Assembly: GCA_910577835.1 (NCBI GenBank) | Contig: CAJTOU010000031.1 | Location: 1-37,721, forward strand | DNA length: 37,721 nt | Source of the DNA: an uncultured Lachnospiraceae bacterium | GTDB taxonomy: Bacteria > Bacillota_A > Clostridia > Lachnospirales > Lachnospiraceae | Direction of reading: 5' to 3' | Shown here: piece by piece, positions 25,181 to 32,201 of the stretch | Layout: every line of letters begins with the position of its first letter | Position numbering within the stretch: position 1 is the stretch's first letter | The notes under the pieces: generated by a model | Databases searched by the model: none | What the model was told of the DNA's origin: nothing | Seen by the model: the letters and a program-made list of their open reading frames with translations, nothing else | Program-made: the position numbers and the translations under genes

Positions 25181-25379
25181 AGCCTCCTTTTTTCATAAAT
25201 TTCTCAACAGTTAATTTTCAGCATCTTACTCCTTTCCTCAGCAGACATTCTCCAAGTCCACATGGAAAAAACATTAGTTACCCTTTGATAATCCTATTTT
25301 TTCATTCACTATAAGTTTTGCTCACCATTTAGGTACAGCAAAAACTGAAAAGAATCACTCATACCCAAAAAAGACTTTT
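25181..25379 (-). other. Intra-operon gap with a hairpin
   Basis: The largest gap between intact genes within the polysaccharide operon. The only structure seen is an imperfect inverted repeat, AGTTTTGCT with AGCAAAAACT, near 25313-25344. No coding frame or strong promoter was recognised. It may mark a joint between exchangeable gene blocks. Confidence 0.3.
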
Positions 25380-26117
25380 TTATCTATATTTCCAGATTAA
25401 CTTTAATATCTTAATGTCATCAATAAAGTAGCGTTTAAACATACGCTTTGGTTCCTGCAAAAAGCGATAAAACCATTCCAGACCATGCTCACTCATCCAT
25501 CTGGGCGCACGTTTTATATGTCCAGCCAAAAAATCCACGGTTGCACCAGCACAGATAGAAACAGTCGCATCATATTTTTGATAATTTTGATAAATAAACT
25601 TTTCCTGTTTTGGACAGCCAAAACAAGTAATCAAAATATCTGGTTTCGCAACAGATATCACCTTGTTTATTTTATCAAGCTCTGCCTTATCCGATTCAAA
25701 CCCATATGGAGGTGCATAAGTTCCCGCTATTTTAATTCCGGGATATTTTTTTTCCAGATTTTGTTTTGCTCTCTCTGCAACACCTTCTGCACCTCCTAGA
25801 ATAAAAATAGAATGATTTTTTTCAGCTGCTTTCCGGCATAACAATGGCACCAAATCAGAGCCTGAGATTTTTTCTTTGATAGGCTTTCTTTGTATTTTAG
25901 AAATCCAAATAAGAGGTTTTCCATCTGTAAGCACAATATCTGCATTATCCGTAATTTTTTTCAGAATATCATCCTTTTCTATTTTCATTACTACATCAAC
26001 ATTTATCGCTACTATATAAGATTTCTTTTTTTCAGAAATAAATCTGTCAATCATAGAAACTGTTTCTGACATAGTAAGATTGCTGGCATATGTATTCAAT
26101 AATGGCTGCTTATGCAT
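25380..26117 (-). CDS. WecG/TagA/CpsF-family glycosyltransferase
   Basis: A 245-residue GT26 enzyme. The landmarks are AINVDVVMK near residue 38, VLTDGKPLIWISKI, GSDLVPLLCRKAAEK, FILGGAEGVAERA, YAPPYGF and CFGCPKQEKFI. Characterised members (TagA, WecG) add N-acetylmannosamine to undecaprenyl-PP-GlcNAc, so this gene probably acts on the lipid-linked primer early in assembly. The ATG at 26117 is chosen because AGGAG lies 7 nt before it; the longer frame would need a TTG. No TagO-like initiating enzyme is in the window. Confidence 0.93.
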   Translation of the reverse strand: MHKQPLLNTYASNLTMSETVSMIDRFISEKKKSYIVAINVDVVMKIEKDDILKKITDNADIVLTDGKPLIWISKIQRKPIKEKISGSDLVPLLCRKAAEKNHSIFILGGAEGVAERAKQNLEKKYPGIKIAGTYAPPYGFESDKAELDKINKVISVAKPDILITCFGCPKQEKFIYQNYQKYDATVSICAGATVDFLAGHIKRAPRWMSEHGLEWFYRFLQEPKRMFKRYFIDDIKILKLIWKYR

Positions 26118-26189
26118 ACCGGCTCTCCTCTCAGATTTATATATTGTCTGTTGCAAAATAAATTTTCTTCTATAAACTACTTTTAAAAA

Positions 26190-27206
26190 TTATATTTCCA
26201 TCGGCTCATAACTTTCAGGACTGTAATAAATCACTTTCGTCCCTCCATCTTCAAATTCAAACGGCACATACAACAAATCATCCATAGCTGCTCTCAAAAG
26301 CTTTTGCTTGTCCGGTTCCACATAAAATATAAAAAATCCACCACCACCGGCTCCAAGAAGCTTTCCACCAATAGCTCCTGCACGAATTGCCTTTTCATAA
26401 AGCGTATCTATACTGTCTGTGGATACTGCACTGCCTGTACCACGCTTTAATCTCCATGTGTGATTTAAAAGCCTGCCAAATTCATTTAAATCAGAATGCT
26501 TATCCGTCAATATTTTCTCAGCCTCCTCTACCAGATTCAACATCTCTCTTAATTTACAAACCCGGTCTTTTTGCATTGCTTTTTCCACATTAAAATTTGC
26601 TGCCTGGACCTCTGATGAAAATCTGGTAAACCCTGTAAAAAACATCATAAGATTCTGATTTAATACTTTTTTTCTCTCCAAGGACATAATAACAGGAAGT
26701 ACTTCATACCCATTCAAATGAAAGTTAATCCGATTAAATCCACCATATGAAGCTGCAATCTGGTCCTGCCAGCCTCCGGCTTCATTACACAAAACTCTCT
26801 CCAGATAAATCGCTTTATCTGCCAGTTTCTTTTTATCAGCATATCTGCCCTTTAATGCATAAAATGCATTTAACATTCCTACTGCAAAAGAACTGCTTGT
26901 CCCTAAACCAGAACGGGCAGGCAAATCTGCCTCATAAGTAAGCCTTAATTCACGCATATCCAGCATTTTCATTGCATTCCGAATCGCCGGATGCTGAATT
27001 TCTTGAATATCTGTTACACGCTCAATTTTGGAATAGGACAATTCTGTTCTATAATTAAAAAAACAAGGCAAATGCCTTACATTTACATAACAATATTTAT
27101 CAAAGGTTGTAGATATTACCGAACCGCCATATTCTCTGAAAAATTCCTCTACATCCGTTCCACCGCCGAAAAAAGACATTCTAAACGGAGTCTTTGTTAT
27201 AACCAT
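26190..27206 (-). CDS. hddA: D-glycero-alpha-D-manno-heptose 7-phosphate kinase (GHMP kinase)
   Basis: A 338-residue GHMP kinase. It starts VITKTPFRMSFFGGGTDVEEF, has the ATP loop PARSGLGTSSSFAVG (96-110) and the third motif KLLGAGGGGFFIFY. This architecture, including the N-terminal RMSFFGGGTD, marks HddA-like heptose kinases. It would make heptose 1,7-bisphosphate for the GmhB part of the fusion at 13665-15002. It lies 10 nt after the recombinase stop, so it is the second gene of the operon. Together with gmhA and hddC it supports a GDP-heptose product. Confidence 0.92.
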   Translation of the reverse strand: MVITKTPFRMSFFGGGTDVEEFFREYGGSVISTTFDKYCYVNVRHLPCFFNYRTELSYSKIERVTDIQEIQHPAIRNAMKMLDMRELRLTYEADLPARSGLGTSSSFAVGMLNAFYALKGRYADKKKLADKAIYLERVLCNEAGGWQDQIAASYGGFNRINFHLNGYEVLPVIMSLERKKVLNQNLMMFFTGFTRFSSEVQAANFNVEKAMQKDRVCKLREMLNLVEEAEKILTDKHSDLNEFGRLLNHTWRLKRGTGSAVSTDSIDTLYEKAIRAGAIGGKLLGAGGGGFFIFYVEPDKQKLLRAAMDDLLYVPFEFEDGGTKVIYYSPESYEPMEI

Positions 27207-27216
27207 AATCCAATAC

Positions 27217-28137
27217 CTACACTAATTCCATAATTCTCCGAAGCACTGTTATCTGCTCCTGTTTTACTTTTAAAAACTTTTTATATCTCTCAGCTGTAAC
27301 TGTCACACTTGCATGTCCAAGAACATAGCTTAAATGTTCTACACTCATCCCCGCCCGAAGACATCTTACAGCAAATGTATCTCTTAATGTATGAAAATTA
27401 TAACCCTTCATTTCCTGCTTCTCAAAAAGTTTCTCTAAGCGTATCTGTTCTCTTCTTGGATCTGGAAGTTTCCCTTTCTTACATTGCAGAACATATCCAC
27501 ACTCTTGTCTGTATTCCTTCAAAGTCCCAAGAATCGCATCTGGAACTGGAAGCTCCCTCTGTGTGGAATCTGACAGAGGCATTTTTACCAGCAAGGTTTT
27601 TCTGCTGTCTTGCTCCTTGTTCTGAATTCGCTGTATTGTATTCTGCACATATATTGTTCTTTTTTCAAAATCCACATTTTCCCATTGTAGAGCGCAGATT
27701 TCTCCAATTGCCAACCCCATTTTGAACGCAAAACAAATTCCAAGATATTTGGGTTCTTTACTGCTGCTCACAATTACATTCAGCAGATGTTGTTCCTCTT
27801 CATCCATTATCTCTATACTTCTTTTTCCTGCCCGAACTCTGACCGTATGTTCCAGTCCAAGCTTCACTGTATCAATCCCTGCAATTTGTAGCAGGCGTTT
27901 TAACAACATAATCAACATGTTCAAAGTTACTCCCGACATGTTTTCTTCCTGTCTTTTTCCGACAAAGCAGTCAATCTGCTGTTCTGTGATATCCTCTGCG
28001 GCAGTATCTGAAAAACAGGGCAGCAGATGTCTTTCCAGAAGATTATTGTATCTGTGGAATGTCAGCGGATTTAAACTATTCTGATTTTCTTTTTTCCATA
28101 TCTGATAGCATTCACTGATAGAAGATGATTTTGTCAT
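27217..28137 (-). CDS. Tyrosine site-specific recombinase, first gene of the polysaccharide operon
   Basis: A 306-residue lambda-integrase-type recombinase with an N-terminal SAM-like domain (about 1-95) and a catalytic domain from about 110. Box II is complete: HTLRDTF (His249, Arg252), GH at 274-275 and the nucleophile Tyr285 in ERYKKF; a Lys in the beta hairpin is present (Lys185). The first catalytic Arg, normally in TGLRxGE, is replaced by Ala143 in MGLAIGE (codon GCA). AAGGAG lies 9 nt before the ATG. The gene lies directly downstream of a candidate invertible promoter, so it is the obvious candidate inverter, though the lost Arg argues for low or no activity. It overlaps nothing and has hddA 10 nt downstream. 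Confidence 0.9.
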   Translation of the reverse strand: MTKSSSISECYQIWKKENQNSLNPLTFHRYNNLLERHLLPCFSDTAAEDITEQQIDCFVGKRQEENMSGVTLNMLIMLLKRLLQIAGIDTVKLGLEHTVRVRAGKRSIEIMDEEEQHLLNVIVSSSKEPKYLGICFAFKMGLAIGEICALQWENVDFEKRTIYVQNTIQRIQNKEQDSRKTLLVKMPLSDSTQRELPVPDAILGTLKEYRQECGYVLQCKKGKLPDPRREQIRLEKLFEKQEMKGYNFHTLRDTFAVRCLRAGMSVEHLSYVLGHASVTVTAERYKKFLKVKQEQITVLRRIMELV

Positions 28138-28206
28138 ATCTACTGTCTCCTTGTTGTTTGGATTTACTACTGTTCCGAAGTTTTGATAATTTGTACTATT
28201 TTTTAT

Positions 28207-28302
28207 TTACTCTATATTTATAAAAGAGTATGCTTCGCCGCTGCCCCATTTCCGGTCAAAAAATTCCATGGTCCCATAACTAGTTCTGCGGCATTCTTCA
28301 TT
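28207..28302 (-). other. Possible 31-codon leader ORF in the operon 5' UTR
   Basis: Within the roughly 280-nt untranslated leader between the promoter and the recombinase, a 31-codon frame reads with protein-like composition (GPWNFFDRKWGSGEAYSF in its centre). No Shine-Dalgarno precedes the ATG at 28302. On the same strand GCCGC and GCGGC can pair across it. It could be a leader peptide, an antitermination RNA or the relic of a lost gene end. Confidence 0.3.
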
Positions 28303-28373
28303 ATTCTAAACTGGTTGTTTTATGCTGGAATCATCTAATTCTCAGCCCTATACATCCATTAAATTCGATAATT

Positions 28374-28393
28374 TATCGTTGATGAAGTAAATC
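28374..28393 (+). repeat. Left inverted repeat (IRL) of the invertible segment
   Basis: TATCGTTGATGAAGTAAATC. It matches 19 of 20 bases of the reverse complement of 28730-28749. IRL sits in a near-perfect recombinase core layout: an 11-bp arm (28373-28383), the 7-bp spacer GAAGTAA (28384-28390) and the inverted 11-bp arm (28391-28401). In the transcript the two arms form an 11-bp hairpin close to the 5' end. Confidence 0.85.
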
Positions 28394-28729
28394 AACGATA
28401 ACATGTTTTCAATAAAAACACACCTATTATATCATATGATTTCATATTTGCAAGTCTTTTTTTGAAATTCCATTTTTTTCTAAAATACCCTAAACTAGCG
28501 GAATCTGGCAATTTTTAAAACATATATTCTAAAAAATAAAAAACATTTTAAATTTTTAAACAGTCAGGAAAATAGTCAAATATAAATGGCGTAAATGCTC
28601 TTTTTACATAGGTTGTAGAGATTATGACAGTCTTTTTAATTTGATTTTTAAACAGTTAAATAAGCAGTTATTTCGTTAAAAAATTTCTGTAAAACCTGAT
28701 TTTATAAGGGATTCAGAAATTTTCTGTCA
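28394..28729. mobile_element. Invertible DNA segment carrying the operon promoter
   Basis: A 336-bp very AT-rich segment between two inverted 20-bp repeats that share the same asymmetric 7-bp spacer, next to a tyrosine recombinase gene. It has no gene. It contains the outward promoter at 28426-28453, a 13-bp direct repeat ATTTTTAAACAGT (28552-28564 and 28644-28656) and an AAATTTCTG/CAGAAATTT hairpin (28681-28722). Inversion would turn the promoter to face right, away from the polysaccharide operon. Confidence 0.75.
28426..28453 (-). promoter_or_regulatory. Sigma-A promoter of the polysaccharide operon inside the invertible segment
   Basis: On the minus strand: -35 TTGCAA (28448-28453), a 16-bp spacer, an extended -10 element TGA and a perfect TATAAT (28426-28431). 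Transcription should start near 28419 and run left through IRL to the recombinase and hddA. It is the best promoter seen in the upstream region. In the sequenced orientation the operon is ON. Confidence 0.8.
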
Positions 28730-28749
28730 GATTTACTTCATCAATGATA
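28730..28749 (-). repeat. Right inverted repeat (IRR) of the invertible segment
   Basis: The reverse complement reads TATCATTGATGAAGTAAATC. It differs from IRL at one base in the left arm, and the 7-bp spacer GAAGTAA is identical and in opposite orientation. The arm facing the segment is degenerate (ATCTGACAG against ATCAACGAT), so the two sites may bind recombinase unequally. Confidence 0.85.
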
Positions 28750-29067
28750 CTATTCTAATTTTTATACACTATTAAAATAAAAAACACCTTTGACAGATAA
28801 ATTACTTTTTCATCTACTAAAAATATTTAGTAAAAACTTTTGTCAAAGCTGTTTATAATCCATATCCAGATTGATATAGACTTTAAGATTTTGTCTGTAA
28901 AACCGTTGTTTTTGAACAAGCTTCTCAGAAAAAATATTTTATGGATAATCAGACAGAAAGCGCTTGCATATATAAAATAAATTTCTATTTATTTTTACAA
29001 AATCAATAAAATTAACTGATTTTTCAATGTGTTTAAACATAAAAAGAATATGTAAATACAAAATTTT
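28750..29067. other. AT-rich gap between the invertible segment and the broken acyltransferase
   Basis: No gene recognised. It holds an 8-bp inverted repeat CTTTGACA (28788-28795) with TGTCAAAG (28841-28848) enclosing a TACTAAA/TTTAGTA palindrome. This could end the acyltransferase transcript or insulate it from the flipped promoter. If the segment inverts, its promoter would fire into this gap and antisense to the acyltransferase. Confidence 0.4.
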
Positions 29068-30152
29068 TTAAGAATACAATTTTTTCATCCATTTAAATCT
29101 ATGTGTATTTGATAATTTTATTATAATTATTGAGCATATAATTATAATAATAACAGTGAACATAAAACATAACATACTATTTTCAAAATCAACATTCAGC
29201 TTTTTTAATATATAATTGACTATTTTAAATATCCAGAGATGCATATAAAAAATAAGCGAACTTAATATCCGTAAATATTGATAAATTTTATTATCTTTTA
29301 AGTGCAGATTATAAACAATACAAAATAAAAAATAGTTGCTGGAACCAAAAACAAATACATATCTCTTGCTCGAACAAAATTAAAATATTTTAAAATAACG
29401 GTCTCTCCAAACATCAAAAGCATAGATATAACAAATCCTGCAATTACCCTTCCCCGATTGCAATTTAAAAACTTTTCATGATAAAATGCAAAAAACATTC
29501 CGATTCCTACAAACAAAAAACCCTCAAAAAGACCATTTCTTGTAGTAACAATTACTTTACTAAATAATTTCAAAATATTCCAAAGATTTGGCATTGAGTT
29601 GCGAAGAGGCTCTATTATGCCAAAATAGCTTTGAGCAAATAAACCAAAAAAATAAAAAACAGCAGCACATATTATAATTTTTTTTGGAACAATATGTTTT
29701 AATAACAATATTGTTATTAAAACAACTGCAAAAATAGTAGCATTCAAATACCATAATTGTGTATAGCTGCCTGTAAAAATAAAATTTCTAACATATTCCA
29801 GTAAGAAATGTATAACACCCTTTTCACCTGATATAAATGTTTTGATATTTAACGGTAGATATATCAGTGACCAAATAACATACAAACGAAATAATTTCAA
29901 AACATATTTAAGTGGTTTTTCTATACTGAAATTTTCAAAAACAGTTTTTCTATATAACAAAAAACCAGATGTAACAAAGAAAAATGGAACGGCGATTCTT
30001 GCAAGATAATTTTGTATTCCATAATTCAAAAAACGAAAATTTACATTATTTCCAAATGGTTGTATATGAATCGCCACTACCAATATTGAACAAATAAATT
30101 TTGTCAAATCAATAGCATTATAATTTTGTTTATCATAATTTGTATTTTCCAT
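29068..30152 (-). pseudogene. Membrane acyltransferase (acyltransferase 3 family), frameshifted
   Basis: The first 284 codons read as an OafA/WecH-like integral membrane acyltransferase: NAIDLTKFICSILVVAIHIQPFG with the catalytic-type His, then FFFVTSGFLLYRK and many hydrophobic helices. The frame stops at 29298. In the next frame the protein continues naturally from about 29330: FLFCIVYNLHLKDNKIYQY, then SSLIFYMHLWIFKIV, to a stop at 29068. One extra base in the six-A run at 29327-29332 (T's on the coding strand) would restore a protein of about 361 residues, the family's normal size. It may be a phase-variable allele, a recent pseudogene or a sequencing error. It would acylate a sugar or a cell-wall glycan. 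Confidence 0.8.
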
Positions 30153-30217
30153 ATAATTTTACCAATCCTTTATAAAAATTAATCTTTGGCTGTTATAATT
30201 TTTAAATGGCAAATAAT

Positions 30218-30706
30218 TCACCTGTCTACTATATGATACCCCTCTGCTTCCTTATTCACTTTATTCAGCCTTCTTTTCATAGACAGTATTTTCTTTTCCA
30301 GCCCGTTTTCTTTCAACTCATGGAGAATCTTTTCCAGTTTTTCTCCCTCAAATGCAGGACAGGCAGATGCCACGCCAAGATATGCCCCGCTCTTATTTTC
30401 GAAAACTCTTACCGGCCAGATACTGCATTCAAAAGGTTTGTCATCTCCAAGCATACAACCAGATTTTTCATCCAGACATGGACAAAGCAGAATTTGAGAA
30501 TCTGTTTTAAAATCATATTTTGCCGTATAAATTTTCTGTCCATTTTCCTCTTTTTCCTGAAATCTGCTTCCATCTATGCCCAGAGCAAGTATCTTTTTCA
30601 TATCTTCCTCGCTGAATACAGGCGATTCCCATGCATCTTCCTTTACAAAAGAACAGCAGATTCTACAATCTGCACAGGTTTTATAAGACAATACATTTTT
30701 TAGCAT
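30218..30706 (-). CDS. YkgJ-family cysteine-cluster protein
   Basis: A 162-residue soluble protein with conserved cysteine groups: CADCRICC at 11-18, CPCLDEKSGC near 88-97, and single Cys in FECSIW and SACP. This matches the YkgJ (UPF0153) family, thought to bind a metal or Fe-S cluster and of unknown function. AAGGAG lies 7 nt before the ATG. It follows scpB at about 30 nt on the same strand and probably shares its transcript. Confidence 0.88.
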   Translation of the reverse strand: MLKNVLSYKTCADCRICCSFVKEDAWESPVFSEEDMKKILALGIDGSRFQEKEENGQKIYTAKYDFKTDSQILLCPCLDEKSGCMLGDDKPFECSIWPVRVFENKSGAYLGVASACPAFEGEKLEKILHELKENGLEKKILSMKRRLNKVNKEAEGYHIVDR

Positions 30707-30737
30707 CCTTTTTCTCCTTTTTTATTCTTTTTGAGTG

Positions 30738-31361
30738 TTATTCTTCACTCTTCTCTTGATTTTCATTCTTTTCCTGATTTTCCTCATAATACCCGATTTC
30801 CTTCTCCGCTTCCTGTTTAAACTCCGAAACTCTGTCACCATCCGGCTTTGGCAGTTCACTGATAGAAGTCACGCCAAACTTTCTTAAAAATTCCTCCGTA
30901 GTTCCAAACAGCAGCGGACGGCCCAAAGCATCCAGCCTTCCAACTTCCATTACAAGATTATACTCTATCAGCTTATTAATTGCATGTTCACATTTTACCC
31001 CTCTGATTGCTTCAATCTCCGTTCTTGTAACCGGCTGCTTATAGGCAATAATAGACAGTGTTTCCAACAGCACATCCGTAAGCACCTGTTTTTTTGGCTG
31101 ACTTGCCACCTGTATCAAATATTCATAAGTGGAACCCTTTGTACACATCTGAAAAGAGTCCTCAAGCTCCACTATTTTCAGTCCACAATCCTCATGACTG
31201 TATTTTTCCATCAGCCTTTCCATAATTTTTCTTGTCTCTTTTTCAGTTTTCTGAATCGCTGCAGCTATTTTTGCTGTTTCCACAGAATCTCCCATAGTAA
31301 ACAGAATTGCCTCCACTGCTGCCATAAGCTCTTCTTCATTTATCTTTTTCTCTTCACTCAT
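30738..31361 (-). CDS. scpB: Segregation and condensation protein B
   Basis: A 207-residue ScpB, a two-winged-helix kleisin-associated subunit of the SMC-ScpAB condensin. Landmarks are AAVEAILFTMGDSV near the N-terminus, ETLSIIAYKQPVTRTEIEAIRG and GRPLLFGTTEEFLRKFG. The last 25 residues are a Glu/Asn-rich tail with ENQEK repeats. GGAGAG precedes the ATG. The gene lies 8 nt after scpA. Confidence 0.97.
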   Translation of the reverse strand: MSEEKKINEEELMAAVEAILFTMGDSVETAKIAAAIQKTEKETRKIMERLMEKYSHEDCGLKIVELEDSFQMCTKGSTYEYLIQVASQPKKQVLTDVLLETLSIIAYKQPVTRTEIEAIRGVKCEHAINKLIEYNLVMEVGRLDALGRPLLFGTTEEFLRKFGVTSISELPKPDGDRVSEFKQEAEKEIGYYEENQEKNENQEKSEE

Positions 31362-31369
31362 TTTCTCTC

Positions 31370-32134
31370 CTAACTGCTCATGCTGACTTTAACAGGTCTT
31401 ATAGACACTGTAATGTCATCAAAAATTTCTTTTTGTTCAATTATAATTTCCCCCATTTTCATAAGTTCCAGAATCGCCAGAAATGACACAATTACATGCA
31501 TTTTACTGTGTTGCAGTTTCAAAAGCTTTTTGAAACTAAATGTCTTTTTCCCTTTTGCATAGTCTCTGATAAAGCTGATTTTATCCGTTAAACTGACTTC
31601 TTCTTTCTCAATATTTCTAAACTTGCTTCTGATAGGGTCTGTCTTGTCCTCTCTGCGCTTCATTACCTGCTTAAAAATTTCATGCAGCCTCACCAGTGTC
31701 AATCCTTCCAAAAGTTTGTCCAAATCAACTGGCTGTTCATATTTTGCAACTTCCTCTGGAATCGTCGGTTTCTTAAAAAGATTTCTTTCAGCATCCAGTT
31801 CTCTGTCCTTCAGCTCATAAGACAGATATTTATACATCTTATACTCCAGAAGCTTCTGTACAAGCTCATCTCTTGGGTCTTCCTCTTCTTCATTCTCCTT
31901 CTCCTCCTTCGGCAAAAGCATCCTCGATTTAATATCCAAAAGTGTTGCCGCCATAACAAGAAACTCGCTAACCACATCCAAATCCTGCCTGTCCATCTCA
32001 TTCACATATTCCAAATACTGCCTTGTAATTTCCACAATCGGAATATCATAAATATTTACTTTATTTTTATCAATTAAATGTAACAATAAATCCAATGGAC
32101 CTTCAAATACCTGAAGCTTTACCGGTATTCCCAT
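31370..32134 (-). CDS. scpA: Segregation and condensation protein A (kleisin)
   Basis: A 254-residue kleisin bridging the SMC heads. Landmarks are VFEGPLDLLLHLIDKNKVNIYDIPI (residues about 8-32), FLVMAATLLDIKSRMLLP, and a C-terminal winged helix with VSFLAILELMKMGEI. Charged stretches (KEENEEEEDPRDE) separate the domains, as is usual. scpB follows directly, the standard scpAB order in Firmicutes. Confidence 0.97.
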   Translation of the reverse strand: MGIPVKLQVFEGPLDLLLHLIDKNKVNIYDIPIVEITRQYLEYVNEMDRQDLDVVSEFLVMAATLLDIKSRMLLPKEEKENEEEEDPRDELVQKLLEYKMYKYLSYELKDRELDAERNLFKKPTIPEEVAKYEQPVDLDKLLEGLTLVRLHEIFKQVMKRREDKTDPIRSKFRNIEKEEVSLTDKISFIRDYAKGKKTFSFKKLLKLQHSKMHVIVSFLAILELMKMGEIIIEQKEIFDDITVSIRPVKVSMSS

Positions 32135-32201
32135 AACTGTTTCCGCCTTTCTTATATCTTCTATCTAAACATTAGACCATCTATTTTATAAATCATTTAC
32201 A

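Noticed and set aside
28788..28848. CTTTGACA/TGTCAAAG repeats as a second pair of recombination sites or as facing promoters
   Set aside because: Only 8 bp, no shared spacer with the GAAGTAA sites, and the TTGACA-like boxes have no acceptable -10 at the right distance; a terminator or cruciform is more likely.
28955..28968. AGAAAGCGCTTGCA, similar to a catabolite-responsive (CcpA) site
   Set aside because: Two or three mismatches to the consensus, and it lies downstream of the broken acyltransferase and not in a promoter for any gene.
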